DNA of 64,000 bases, from assembly GCA_946811185.2 (NCBI GenBank), contig OX328101.1, forward strand, positions 27,636,122 through 27,700,121, written 5' to 3'. This DNA is from Hippopus hippopus. Taxonomy: Eukaryota > Mollusca > Bivalvia > Cardiida > Cardiidae. Positions 34,111-45,364 of this stretch are shown one piece after another. The notes under the pieces were generated by a model. The model was given only the letters and a program-made list of their open reading frames with translations, was not told the origin of the DNA and did no database searches. The translations under genes were made by a program, and so were the position numbers. The number at the start of each line of letters is the position of its first letter. Position 1 is the stretch's first letter.

Positions 34111-34680
34111 CCAATACAATAAAATTCTTTGTTAGTTTCAATGGATTGTATTTAGAGCCGTCGAAAGAGGTCGAGTTTCTTTATTTGGCGCTGAAAGAGT
34201 TATAGAGAGATGTAACGGAGTACAAGTTTCGATCCTACCCTTGTCCGCCGTCACTTTCAAAGACATTTGCAAGCTATATGTACATGTGTGGTAACTGTCA
34301 AGAGCTTTATTTCTAAGGAATGTAAAAGGACAGGATTGTTTAGTAAATGATAAACCTGTTAGCAAGAGGAATATTTTCTAGTTTCTAAATAAAGCACTGT
34401 ATGGGCTTGAAACACTTTAACAAGGGAAGTAACTCTGACAATCACTCTTTTAAATCGCTTTGTAATTATCGAACTTGAAACAACACACATCCTTCCAAGC
34501 GCGAACCTTTTTGTTCTCTGTTGAAGGCAGAATGGAGCTAAATCTGAATGTGAGTGTATTCTGATCTTGATTTACACTCTCAGCTCTTATCTTTAGCATC
34601 AATATACTTATATACTAGTACTCGTGCATGTATCTATTTTTGTAATAGTTAACTGTACAGGAATAAGGTAGGTTTAGTAT
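34111..34680. other. no gene seen
   Basis: Single-copy AT-rich DNA. Confidence 0.4.
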
Positions 34681-34930
34681 GAGCGGCTCCCTGGGAACAA
34701 TGTTTTATGCATCTATACCAGGCAAATAAGAATATAATCATGGATCCATGAAAAACCATTTTGTCTAACAGCCAACTGAATCATGAGGTAGTATGGTCTT
34801 TGGAAATGCAATAAATGACCAATCGCAAAATATTTCGATCGATGATATAGCCTGCGCGGACTGCTCTGACTGACATGGGTCGATACTTTTTTGCAGATGC
34901 AGTAAACCCCCATTTCACAGAGCACGGCTC
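34681..34930 (-). repeat. MITE-A copy 11
   Basis: Diverged left terminus GAGCGGCTCCCTGGGAAC, good right terminus CAGAGCACGGCTC. Confidence 0.7.
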
Positions 34931-34984
34931 AATTATGAGTTGGGTTTTTCATCCAATTTCTTGTGTGCATGTCATCGTGTCAGG

Positions 34985-35100
34985 TACAGGCTGCCTCTAT
35001 CCCGCCTTACGTAGGGTAGTGTGAGAGAGAAGTGTACGTGTATGTATGGGTAAAGCGTCTGCATCTCGCATCAGAGAACTCGCGCCCGATACCTGTGTTA
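34985..35100 (+). repeat. possible tRNA-like SINE scrap
   Basis: GGGTAAAGCGTCTGCATCTC is A-box-like; no convincing B box. Confidence 0.25.
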
Positions 35101-35287
35101 GGCGGAATGCAAATTATTTCTTCGTGTATTTGATAGGTTCGAATCTGCTTTAAAGGAGCCCTTTTAGATCCATCTTGCTTCGAAATAATATTTTTCGTCA
35201 AATACCGATAGATACTACAAAATCTAATTTTCGCTGGAAATGTAAAGAAAGTTAACAGTCACATACAGTAATATTGTACAAATGATG

Positions 35288-35445
35288 CGTTCAAATAAAG
35301 GCATTGTAGCTCTTTCCAACTGGTATCCCGTTTATTTTTAAGAGATGAAACATGGCGTCATCGTCAGCGTTCAAATAAAGGGTTTGTAGCTGTGCAGTTG
35401 GTATCCCCGTCTATTTTTAAGAGATCAAACGTGACGTCATCGTAC
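35288..35445 (+). repeat. tandem duplication of about 80 bp
   Basis: GCGTTCAAATAAAGG(C/G), TGGTATCCC, TTTTTAAGAGAT and GACGTCATCGT-like blocks occur twice, at 35,288-35,366 and 35,369-35,445. It lies directly left of the palindromic array. The second unit contains a perfect TGACGTCA. Confidence 0.8.
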
Positions 35446-36127
35446 TCATATTTGTACGGTGGCACAAAAGTTACATGGAAGATATATTTTATACTACGTG
35501 CGCACGCAGTAGCTAATACGTGCGCACGTAATAAGTAATACGTGCGCACGCAGTAGTATTACGTGCGCACGCAGTAGCTAATACGTGCGCACGTAATAAC
35601 TAATACGTGTGCACGTAATACTATTGCGTGCGCACGTATTAGCTAATACGTGCGCACGTAATAGTTATTACGTGCGCACGCAGTAGGTAGTACGTGCGCA
35701 CGCAGTAGCTAATACGTGCGCACGTATTAACTAATACGTGCGCACGTAATAATCGACCAATCAGTTTATAAGGATCAATAAATGTCTATCTTCCACTTCC
35801 ATCTTGAAACAATGGCTTCCGTTCATGATTCTGATTGGTGGATTATTACGTGCGCACGTAATATGTAATACGTGCGCACGTATTAGCTACTGCGTGCGCA
35901 CGCAGTAGCTATTACGTGCGCACGTATTAGTTATTACGTGCGCACGTAATAACTAATACGTGCGCACGTAATACTACTGCGTGCGCACGTATTACTTATT
36001 ACGTGCGCACGTATTAGATACTGCGTGTGCACGTAATAACTAATACGTGCGCACGTATTAGCTACTGCGTGCGCACGTAGTATAAAATATATCTTCCATG
36101 ACACTTTTGTGCCACCGTATATTTGAA
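35443..36127. repeat. palindromic array of 23 GTGCGCAC-cored units
   Basis: Outer inverted repeats pair (ACGGTGGCACAAAAG ... CTTTTGTGCCACCGT, each followed by a shared GGAAGATATATTTTATACTA). Twelve units with an ACGTGCGCACG(T/C) core fill the left arm and eleven the right. They are spaced about 20-22 bp by TAATA/CAGTA/CTAAT linkers. The 86-bp centre (35,756-35,841) has opposed CCAATCAG and CTGATTGG boxes. It has no coding capacity and is not a CRISPR: units are self-palindromic and linkers are not unique spacers. Alternating purine-pyrimidine cores favour Z-DNA or cruciforms. Confidence 0.9.
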
Positions 36128-36342
36128 TACGATCCCACATACTCGACATTATGTTATTGACACCCCGACATTCCCATAAAACTTTGCGTAATGTTAGCGT
36201 GGAATCTGGAAATACCGCAATGACTACATAGCCAACCGAGGAAATACCTCTGTATATTTTCATTTGTCTTTCTTGTTCACTGGTGATTTGCTACCTATCG
36301 TCTCACTTTATTTAGTGATGAATCACTTGTAAAGTTTGGTGA

Positions 36343-36490
36343 GAATACTAACCCCTAGGCTGCCAAGCGCGACTCACTGACGTTCTGCAGACAGTGTAGA
36401 TCAAAAATCAGACTGCAAATATTATTAGTCAAGTTTTTACCATGGGCTTGAAAGTTTCATTTAATTTATTTAGCAGAATAAGGGTTAAAA
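36343..36490 (-). repeat. MITE-C, one hairpin arm deleted
   Basis: CTAGGCTGCCAAGCGCGACT and GCAGACAGTGTAGATCAAAA join directly to the GGGCTTGAAAGTTTCATTTA flank; the hairpin is cut in half. Confidence 0.7.
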
Positions 36491-36669
36491 TCTGAATGCA
36501 CTATCCTCTTTAAGAAATGTGATGCATTACAGACGACAAAATTTCAGACTCATCCATAAGGAAAGCATGAGTAGAGGAGATATTTAATGTGACTCAAATG
36601 ATGAGATGGGATTTGAATATATAAAGTATTGTCAGGAATGATGCGAATGCTTTTCCTTTTCCAATGGAT

Positions 36670-36995
36670 TCAATGATTGATTGATTGATTGATTAATTGT
36701 ATGGTGTTTGACGCCGTTTCAACATTATTTCAGTTATATATCGCGGCGGCCAGTGCACCTATCCATGCTTTCCTGGAGTCTCTTTTACCATTACTTCGCA
36801 CAATTTTCTTCCCAAGCCACTGGCTGCTTTCCAACTTAGCCATCTTCGAGACAATGGTCAGCGGTGAGAGAGAGGAATGAATCCTGTCGCAATGCTCATC
36901 AATCCTCGGAAAGATATTGGCCGAGCCAGGGATCGAACCCACGACCTCTTGTTCTCAAGTCTTGCACGCTACCGACTGAGCTACCGGGGCTCGAC
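36670..36995 (-). repeat. tRNA-derived SINE, best copy of its family
   Basis: The minus-strand head has GGTAGCTCAGTCGGTAGCGT and GGTTCGATCCC in normal tRNA spacing. The body has complements of CCATTGTCTCGAAGATGG and GCGGCCAGTGCACC. It ends in (ATTG)n. Related copies lie at 2.1, 13.5 and 31.3 kb. Confidence 0.8.
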
Positions 36996-37287
36996 CCCAA
37001 CGGATTCAAGAGTCATTTTCAGTTTTGGCGTTAAAACATGAGATTGCTTAAATATTTGCGTTTTTTGGTGATAGCCAGGTCCATGAAGAGGTGTCCACGT
37101 CGAATTTCAGCACCTTCTGTGATAACCACAAAGACCAAGATAAGACTGGACTTAACGCGCAGTCTGATCTTGGAATAGCATCCGCATCTATACTCAAGCC
37201 ATATCTTTTTGAGTTTCAGTGGATTGTACTTTAAGCCGTCGAAAGAGTCGGAATTAACATATTTGACAGTGAAAGACTTATATAATT

Positions 37288-37549
37288 GGCCAGCAACACG
37301 CGAAAACGGGCATTCGGACATTTGCGTAAAGTGGCGTCTCGGATCAGCCTGCGCAGTCCGCGCAGGCTAATCCGAGACGGCACTTTCCGTTTTTTATGTA
37401 ATTTTCTGTTTTCCGCAAGTCTACTGTATCACAAAATCTAATGTAGTCGTAAAGTGCCGTCTCTGATTAGCCTGCGCGGACTGCGCAGACTGATCCGAGA
37501 CGACACTGTACGCAAATGTCTGAATGCCCCTTTTCGCGTGCTGCAAGCC
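37288..37549 (+). repeat. MITE-B copy 5
   Basis: Complete double palindrome; ATAT follows the right end. Confidence 0.9.
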
Positions 37550-37561
37550 ATATAATAAATT

Positions 37562-37804
37562 GGTCTGCAACACGGGAAAATAGCATTCGTACATTTGCGT
37601 AAAGTATCATTCTGGATCAGCCTGCGTAGGCTAATCCGAGACGACACTTTCTGTTCTTAAGTAATTTTCTGTTTTGTGCAAGTCTACTGTAGGACAAAAT
37701 CTAATGTTGACGTAAAGTGCCGTCTCGGATTAGTCTGCGCGGACTGGGCAGGCTAATCCGAGACAACACATTACGCAAATGCTCCTTTTCGCGTGTTTTA
37801 GGCC
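37562..37804 (+). repeat. MITE-B copy 6
   Basis: Only 12 bp from copy 5. The first palindrome has lost its centre (CAGCCTGCGTAGGCTAATCC). Confidence 0.85.
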
Positions 37805-37944
37805 ACAATATAGAACAAATACTGAGGCTTAAGACCATACTTGACAAGGAAAATATTTTAAGTGTTATGGATTTTTTTCTTTGAGTAGCTACTGATTACA
37901 AATTTTGGTATACCAAAGAAAAGTATTTTTTAACACATAAATAT

Positions 37945-38310
37945 TAAAGGCCCAGTAAAGGCCAAAATATCAAAGCAGGTGTCATGATACATTTAAATTT
38001 AAATCATACCATTTAAAAGTATGGAAAATGTTGTGGAGATGACAGTCTGTTATTGTGTGGTCGGACCATATGTTAATCGCTGGCAGAAAAAAAGAATTTT
38101 AAAATCAGGCAAAAAGTAAACAAAAGACACAGCTACCTGGCAGGTTTTAACCTAGTTTTGAAATTGATTTCTCTGTCAACGACTAACACTTGGACCGACC
38201 GTACGATGACTGATTGTCATCTTCACAATAATTTCCATACTTTTAAATGGTATGATAGAAATTCAAATGCATTTAAACACCCGCTTTGTTTACTTTTGGC
38301 CTTTACTTTA
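37945..38310. repeat. MITE-E foldback copy 2
   Basis: TTAAAGGCCCAGTAAAGGCC start and TTTACTTTTGGCCTTTA end. The arms are about 85% complementary around the GTAAACAAAAGACACAGCTA loop. Confidence 0.85.
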
Positions 38311-38404
38311 ATACATGTACTCATTGAGACGAAGTACTTTTTTCTTTGTTCTTTGTCTTCATTAGAAAGAATATCTTGCCGGCTCTTTTACCTAATAACA
38401 CAAA

Positions 38405-38590
38405 ATATTATCATCCGTAGAGAAGACTTTTAAAAACACTGTGGAAAAAGGAGAAAATGCATACTCTTCTTTTCATAATGTGTTTCGTACCCTTCCAAAA
38501 ACGAATTGCAATTCTTTAGTCACATTTATTTTGTCGTCTGCAAATAGTTTCAATGTTCCTTAGTTAAAAATTTGGATGCCTGGTAATGCT
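38405..38590 (+). repeat. MITE-D, core partly deleted
   Basis: AAACACTGTGGAAAAAGGAG joins ATGCATACTCTTCTTTTCAT; right block TTTTGTCGTCTGCAAATAG kept. Confidence 0.6.
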
Positions 38591-38763
38591 TTCAGTACTT
38601 AGTCACCACATTCTTCGAAGCACGTTTCCATTAGGAGTAACTATTTATCTTCCTTGTCACTGTTTTTAAGGAGCGTTTTAACTTTACGTTAAGTGTATTG
38701 CCATAAAAGGCATTATGTTTCTTAAGAATCTTTAAATCTACTTCAAGGGCAAAGTTTTATTTA

Positions 38764-38987
38764 ACCCTTTACCACACGACAAAACTAACACTAGTCCAAT
38801 TTTAAAGCATTTACAGACAACATCAAATGCGTCTCAAATCACGGATATTTGCCTATGAAAGGTAGAAAACACGGTGGGAAAAGGAGAAAATGCTGGTTAC
38901 CAGCATTTTCTCCTTTTCCCACAATGTTTTCAAAAGCCCCTCCAGTCAGGGTAGTTAAAATTCGGGATTGTATAGTAAAGGGTTAAG
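38764..38987 (-). repeat. MITE-D copy, full length
   Basis: TTAACCCTTTACCACACGAC start, perfect AAAATGCTGGTTACCAGCAT palindrome, ATAGTAAAGGGTTAA end. Confidence 0.85.
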
Positions 38988-38989
38988 GT

Positions 38990-39528
38990 ACTTAATTTCT
39001 TGTACATGTAATAACGACCTACTGTCTATTTTTAATTTCATAGAGATTTTTTTCTCAATCAGTTTTATGTTTGAAAAGAAAATGAGACAAATGTTTAGAG
39101 TAAAGTCTTGGTTCTTGCTGCATAAGACGTTTAATAGTAATCGATATTGTTAAAACTCTGTAAGAATCAACAGTTTTTTTTTCTACACAAATCTTGCAAA
39201 TAGTTGTATATACAATACAAGAAAGTTTATTCAATACTAAGGCCACTGGCCTTTGTATATTACATGATACCTTTAGAGAGTGTGGACAAGATGGGTGCAA
39301 CTTCAAAAGTAGGCTACTAAGTTATATAAGTGTTTCGTTTCTTTTTGATACTGCATCTAACACAGAGTATAGACTTAAAGCAGCATTAGCAAAGTTGCGT
39401 TTTGATCTCAGTCTAGACTCCCTACAACGTCCTTTTTTTAACTTTTTTTTTTGAGCTAGCTTTTCAAATAAAATCTTTTCTCAAATGAATGCGTTCAGAA
39501 ACAAAGTATTTTTGCAAACAAACATAAA
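38990..39528. other. no gene seen
   Basis: Overlapping short frames of 60-86 codons on both strands have no recognisable content. Confidence 0.4.
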
Positions 39529-39529
39529 T

Positions 39530-39790
39530 GAGCCGCGCTCTGTGAAAAGGGGGCTTAATGCATCTGCGAAAAGTTTCGACCCAGGTCAGCCTGCGCAGTC
39601 CGCGCAGGCTGACCTGGGCCGAAACTTTTCGCTACTGGTCGATTTTCTGCATGTCAAAGGATCAGTCTACCTCATGATTGAGTCGGTTGTTAAAAAAAGT
39701 GGCTATTATGGATCCATAAGTATGTGATGGCTTTCCTGGTATGATGGATTACGGAGATGCATTAAGCCCCCTTTTGCCAGAGCACGGCTC
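39530..39790 (+). repeat. MITE-A copy 12, near-perfect
   Basis: Almost identical to the copy at 6,996, with only a few substitutions over 261 bp. AAAT on both sides. Confidence 0.9.
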
Positions 39791-39927
39791 AAATATTTTC
39801 GCCAGGCAGAACAACAACAAATTTAGCAGTGTAAAGTACGAGGCATAAAATTGCAACAGGTAATTAGAAGTTGGACAAGATGAATGAAGTCTTCGGAGAA
39901 GCTCATATCGGTGTTTGAATGCTTGAC

Positions 39928-39955
39928 ATAAACCCCCCCCCCCCCACCCCCTAAA
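39928..39955 (-). repeat. poly-C tract
   Basis: Run of about 14 C and a second run of C; the minus strand is a G-quadruplex candidate. Confidence 0.6.
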
Positions 39956-40420
39956 AAAAACAAAGGCTATTCTAATTATTACATTGTTTTATTTGTTGAC
40001 GGTTTGCCGTAAAAGGTAGCTGCGCTTATATGCTCTTGAAGCATACTGAATCATGGTACCTCCTTTTTTTTGTAAGAAAACCGTTTTTGATCTAACCAGA
40101 CAGCTAATTTGTCATAATTTTGTTCTATTGATACATTTGAGTAACAACACAATTGAGTAATTATGTATTAATGAATAATAGATCAGCTAATTTATTTATT
40201 CATTCATTTATTTATTTATTCTTTTATCTATGTATCTATTTATTTATTGGTATCAACAGTCTTCAGATATGATCGAAAATAATAATGATGATCATAACAA
40301 TAATCTATCTGAATTATACATATCACCGCCGAATCTTCGGCATCGAAATGTAAAATAATTCTTCGATATTCCATGCATGGAGAAGGAGTTTTATGCATAT
40401 ATTCTCCCAATGATAAAATA
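39956..40420. other. no gene; TTTATTTATTCATTC-type simple sequence at 40,190-40,245
   Basis: Nothing else visible. Confidence 0.4.
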
Positions 40421-40421
40421 T

Positions 40422-40617
40422 GAGCCATTCTCTAAAGGGGGTTTAATGCATCTGAAACTTTTCGCTATCAGTCAAGTTTATGTATGTCCAAGGACCACTC
40501 TACCTCATGATTCTGTTGGATTCTGTTGAATTTTTTTGATCCATTATTATGTGATGGCTTACTTGGTACAATACATCACGGACATGCATCCAGCCCCCTT
40601 TTGCCAGAGCATGGCAC
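40422..40617 (+). repeat. MITE-A copy 13 without palindrome
   Basis: The whole central palindrome is deleted; GCATCTGAAACTTTTCGCTA joins the two halves. Confidence 0.75.
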
Positions 40618-40754
40618 ATATGTTTGAAGCTATGTCATCAGTATTTGGAATGATTAAGATGCCCTACATTAGACACCCAACCGGTTGTCGAACTGTATAC
40701 AAGACGACAAAACAGTATTTGTATGAGAAAAGTTAAAGTTGGACTAAAGGACGG

Positions 40755-40870
40755 CATATATCTTCCAAAGAAAAAAAGCTGACGGAAAAAGAAAAAATGC
40801 TACTTACCAGCATTTTCTCCTTTTCCGAAAATTTTGTTTTAAAAATGCATTCCTTCGTAGGTTATTTACA
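40755..40870 (+). repeat. MITE-D core
   Basis: GACGGAAAAAGAAAAAATGC / CAGCATTTTCTCCTTTTCCG. Confidence 0.65.
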
Positions 40871-40989
40871 ATATGGGACTTCTTTTTTAAACAAACAATA
40901 AAGGTACCTTGTTAAAAAAGTTTTATAACGTTTATGTTGAAAGTTTTTAAAATTTACAGTCCTAGGAATCTTGCACAATGTCCAGAGAA

Positions 40990-41190
40990 TCTTAACCCTA
41001 AGCGCGACTCAATGACCTTTTGCGGACAGTGTAGATCAAGATCAGACTGCACAGAACGTGCATTCTGATCTTTGATCTATACTGTCCGATAAGGAGATAT
41101 TATTCACTTTGAAACAGCGATAGTTTAGTTTTTTCTATCGCAGTGAAAATTTTTTTATTTTCGTTATTTAGCAGGATAAGGTTTAACTTG
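40990..41190 (-). repeat. MITE-C copy
   Basis: AACCCTAAGCGCGACTCAAT start; hairpin; TTTAGCAGGATAAGGTTTAA end. Confidence 0.8.
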
Positions 41191-41723
41191 TCTTTGAGTT
41201 GGCTAATGTTATTTTTACAGATGTCTGCTGTCATCATCACTTTTTTGACAGTTCTTTCTTTGTATTTTTACCAACTCTTTATGCGTGCATCTGTCCTGCT
41301 TTCGACGAATAGGTATTTCACCGCTTTATTTGAGCATCCCAGTTTTTTTTTTTTTTAGAATATATATGTATCAATACAATTGTATGTAGCATGAGATTCA
41401 AGTTTGTGGTTTTTATATTTTCGTGGGTGATATAAGCCTTGTAAATATTATTTTTGTAAATCACCGTACCATTACGTTGTAAATTCTACTATTGTTCGGA
41501 TCAGGTCTCGTTTCGGTTGTAAAAAGGTGCATATCGAATCCGACGAATAGCTGCGTTATCTTGCAATTTTAGATATTGCGTCATTTATGTGTGTAGACCT
41601 ATTTATACACGGTGAGATATATTATGGGAAACCAACTTTCATTTAGTCACTCTACAGTACACCACAAAAGAAAAAGACTCATTAAGTTTGGTTTCCCGTT
41701 TGACGTATATTACAAGTTTATAT
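41191..41723. other. no gene seen
   Basis: AT-rich single-copy DNA. Confidence 0.4.
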
Positions 41724-41960
41724 GAGCCATTCTCTGTGAAAAGTGGATTTACTGCATCTGCAAAAAGTATCGACACCGGTCAGACTGCGCAGTCCTCGCA
41801 GGCTGACCTGTGTCGAAACTTTTCGCTATTGGTCAATTTTCTTCATGTCAAAGGATCAATCTATCTCATGTTTCAGTCGGTTGTTTAACAGCATAAATTT
41901 TATGGATCAATAATAAAGCGATGTCTTGCTTCGGACAAAGCATTACGGAGATATATCAAA
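41724..41960 (+). repeat. MITE-A copy 14
   Basis: GAGCCATTCTCTGTGAAAAG start, palindrome CGGTCAGACTGCGCAGTCCT; the right terminus is decayed. Confidence 0.75.
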
Positions 41961-42142
41961 CCATTCGGCATACCTCGGGTGATGGGAGCCATCAAATCTA
42001 ATTTTACCAGCAGGTTTCATTTGTGTCTGTTCCTTAGTTTACCCCTTTTTCAAAAGTTTTTTTTTTTGTTCAGTTATAAAATGACAAGTAAAATTTTCGA
42101 CGCACGAAGCCAAACCCGACGTATGCGAATGTACTTCAGGAA

Positions 42143-42514
42143 CTTAAAGGCACAGGAGCGGCCAAAAGTAAAAATGCGAATGATAGAATGTATATAAATT
42201 CAAACTGTACCATTTCAAAGCATGGAAATTAGTATGAAGAAAACAATCTGTCACTGTACGGTCAGTCCATGTGTTAGTCGCTGGCAGGAAAATGAATCTC
42301 AAAACCAGCCGAAATGTAAACAAAAGATGTAGCGACCTGGCAACTTTTGGCCTGGTTTTAAAATTCATTTTCTGCCACCGATTAACGCTCGAACCGACCG
42401 CACAATAACAGATCATCATCTTCACACTAATTTCTATACTTTTTAATGGTGACGTTATCATTAAATGCGTTTTATGATCTGCATTGTTTACTTTTGGCCG
42501 CTACTGGGCCTTTA
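42143..42514. repeat. MITE-E foldback copy 3
   Basis: TTAAAGGCACAGGAGCGGCC start and GGCCGCTACTGGGCCTTTA end. The arms are more diverged from copies 1 and 2 than those are from each other. Confidence 0.8.
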
Positions 42515-42617
42515 GGTGCCTGAAGTGTTACTACGTCGTTTGCACTTAGAACAAAGTAAAAAACGAACTTAACTGTATACCACGCTGGCACACGCTGGTC
42601 CAGTGTCTTGTCTTGTA

Positions 42618-42835
42618 TTAATCCTTATCCTGCTAAAGAAAAGAAATAAAACTTTCAAGCGGATAGTAAAAACTCAAATTTTCCTTGTTAAAAGGTATTT
42701 TTGGGGGAAAAGATATCTCCTTATCGGACAGTGTTGATCCAAGATCAGGCTGCACGTTCAGTGCAGTCTGATCTTGATCTATGCTTTCCGTAAAAGGTCG
42801 GCAAGTCGCGCTTAGCAGCCAATGCATTAAAGCTT
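42618..42835 (+). repeat. MITE-C copy
   Basis: TTAATCCTTATCCTGCTAAA start; hairpin with one-base loop changes; GCGCTTAGCAGCCAATGCAT end. Confidence 0.8.
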
Positions 42836-43014
42836 GAAAGATTATGTTTACAAAAATTATTGACTGGCAAAAAAAACCCTAGACCACATAGTCTGACATG
42901 TGTGACAGCTTGCTGGACGGAAGTAATGTAGCAGTTTGTCTACGTCCCTAGTTAAGAACCATAGATTACTTCTTAATCCAGAAGACAAATTGGAGACTCT
43001 ATAATCAAACTGTT

Positions 43015-43226
43015 TTAACCCTTAGGCTGCTTAGCGCGACACACTGACCTTCTGCGGACAGTGTAGTTCAAGATCAGACTGCACAGTACGTGAAGTCTGA
43101 TCTTGGATCTACACTGTCCGATAAGGAGGTATCTTTCCTCCAAAAGTACCTCTGAAAAAGGAAAATTTGGGTTTTTACAATCGGCTTGAAAGTTTCATTT
43201 CTTTTATTTAGTAACATAAGGGTTAA
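43015..43226 (-). repeat. MITE-C copy, full length
   Basis: TTAACCCTTAGGCTGCTTAG start and ATAAGGGTTAA end; both termini with TTAA. Confidence 0.85.
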
Positions 43227-43248
43227 GCAAGCACCTATAAAGCACACT

Positions 43249-43372
43249 TAACCCTTAGGCTGCGAAGGTCGACTCAGGGACCTTTTGCAGATCGTTTTGT
43301 GCAGTCTGATCTTGATGTAAACTGTCGTCAAAAAAGTCCCTTAGTCGCACCTAGCAGCTCTAGGGTTTAAAC
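43249..43372 (-). repeat. MITE-C, internally deleted
   Basis: TTAACCCTTAGGCTGCGAAG start, half hairpin, CAGCTCTAGGGTTTAA end. Confidence 0.7.
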
Positions 43373-43389
43373 AGGTTTTATTGTGCATT

Positions 43390-43580
43390 TATGTTTAAAT
43401 CATTTTCAGACGATAAAATAAGTGTAGTGCAAACAATGGACTTTGTTCATGGAAGGTAAATAAACAATGTTGGAAAAGGGAGAACATGCTGGTCACCAGC
43501 AATTTCTCCTTTTCCAAACAATGTTTTTAAGAGTATTCATTTTGAAGGTCCTGAGACACAGGATCGTTTGATCAAGGATT
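43390..43580 (-). repeat. MITE-D copy, right part lost
   Basis: AACAATGTTGGAAAAGGGAG core; ACATGCTGGTCACCAGCAAT centre. Confidence 0.7.
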
Positions 43581-43726
43581 TAAGAAAGCCTCTTAGCCTA
43601 TTTTCTTGGAAAACATAAATGTAGGGACTCAAGCTGTTTTCGAAGAAAACGTCCAGGTATTGTGAAAGCCATGTCCCTGACATCGCGTGGATACTAGGAC
43701 ATTTTCTGTCTGTTATAATTAAAACT

Positions 43727-43987
43727 GGCCTGCAACACGCGAAAAGGGACATTCGGACATTTGCGTAAAGTGTCACCTCGGATCAGCCTGCGCAGTCCAC
43801 GCTGGCTAATCCGAGACGACACTTTCCGTATTTCTGTAATTTTCTGTTTTGCGCAAGTCTACTGAAGAACAAAATCTAATGAAGTCGTAAAGTGCCGTCT
43901 CGGATCAGCCTGCGCGGACTGCGCAGGCTGATCCGAGACGACACTTTACGCAAATGTCCGAATGCCCCTTTTCGCGTGATGCAAGCC
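43727..43987 (-). repeat. MITE-B copy 7
   Basis: Complete; second palindrome perfect. Confidence 0.9.
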
Positions 43988-44167
43988 AAATGTACGTGTA
44001 CTTACTCGTACATCTACTTCAATTCCTGTCCTACAGATTCCCGAGTTTTAATGATCCTGTCAGAGACACGCATATCTGCATCGTCGTCATACGAAAACTT
44101 GATTTTTTTTTATTTCCCTTTGATTGTTGACTATATTTACATCTACTTCAAACTCGGGTTATTTGTT

Positions 44168-44398
44168 AATCCTATACCACACGATCCTGAGCCTTAACGA
44201 CTTTGTAAGAAAATGCATTCGAAAACATTGTGGGAAAATGAGATAATGCCAGTAACCAGCATTTCCTCATTTTTTCCACAATGTTTTCTTTACATAAGAG
44301 AAGTTTAGATCATTAGTATCAGTATTTGATATGTTTTCGACAGTTTTTTTTTTTAATTTGGAAGAGTCTAAAATTCGTTGTTTGGGAAAGGGTCAAAC
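44168..44398 (+). repeat. MITE-D copy
   Basis: TTAATCCTATACCACACGAT start, ATGCCAGTAACCAGCATTTC centre, TTGGGAAAGGGTCAA end. Confidence 0.75.
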
Positions 44399-44416
44399 AT
44401 TAAAATGGAAACCTAT

Positions 44417-44445
44417 ACGGGGGGGGGAGGGGGGGGGGGGGAAAA
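44417..44445 (+). repeat. poly-G tract
   Basis: Two G runs of 9-12 split by a single A; G-quadruplex candidate. Confidence 0.65.
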
Positions 44446-45364
44446 GGTAACCCTGACATTTATTTGACACATTTATACCCCTTTGTCGATTTAGAATTTT
44501 CTCTAAAATAAACTGCCTCATGTTGGTACCCACAAGAGATGTTTTTCTGTTTTTCTTTTATCCGAGAGGTTCCTGTTTCAAAAAATTTGATTAGTTATTT
44601 TGACATTCGGAACTATCAACATAATATTGGCGCAATTACAAGTTATGTCTTCTGTCGAACTGCTTGAGCAAAGTTAGTAAAATAACATAAACTCTGTTCT
44701 TATTCATTTAATAAATCATTAGTAATGCAAATACGTGCCATTCGTGTACCAGTGCACGTTGTAAAATGATTTAAAAGACATGCCTCACGTGATGGCAGTT
44801 TTTAGGGGAAATACAACAAAAATTGATTATTTCTTGGTCACGAGATAACAGCCCGTGACCACCTCTCATTGCCACGAGATAAACACACACAAAAAAAACC
44901 CCACTTTATCGACATAAACGTTAAAGTTTCTCGTCTTGAATAATGATATTACAATACAATAACATGCAACTGTAGCCTCGTAGAAGTAATTATAAAGCAA
45001 GAAGATCTTCGTTCATTTAATAATAATGATAGTTATACTAATGATGGAATAAGGATACCATTGCTAATAATAATAAGGAAGAGAAAAAAAAAAGTAATGC
45101 AGAAATTGCCTCTCACGAGACTATAGCAGAATATGTATTCAGTTTCATTATAATTTTCGACCTTCGAGCAAAGCTTTGCTTCATGAACTTAGCTTAATTC
45201 ATAAGACTGTTACGATTTTTAAAGCTTGATAATTTCACCAACCTAAAGGCCCACTAGCGGACAAAACTTGGGTCGGATTGCAGGCAAATTTAATTCATAC
45301 CAACAGGTCTTTTTTCTGAGGGTCGTTAAATCTTCGGATTGTGTGGTAAAGGATTACAAAATTT
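44446..45364. other. no gene seen
   Basis: Long single-copy AT-rich stretch with stop codons in all frames. Confidence 0.45.

Noticed and set aside
35443..36127. CRISPR-like array
   Set aside because: The units are self-palindromic with short recurring linkers rather than unique spacers, and the genome is eukaryotic.
39485..39727. 80-codon plus-strand frame, with a similar one at 6,942-7,193
   Set aside because: Both are the same MITE-A read through its palindrome; not a gene family.
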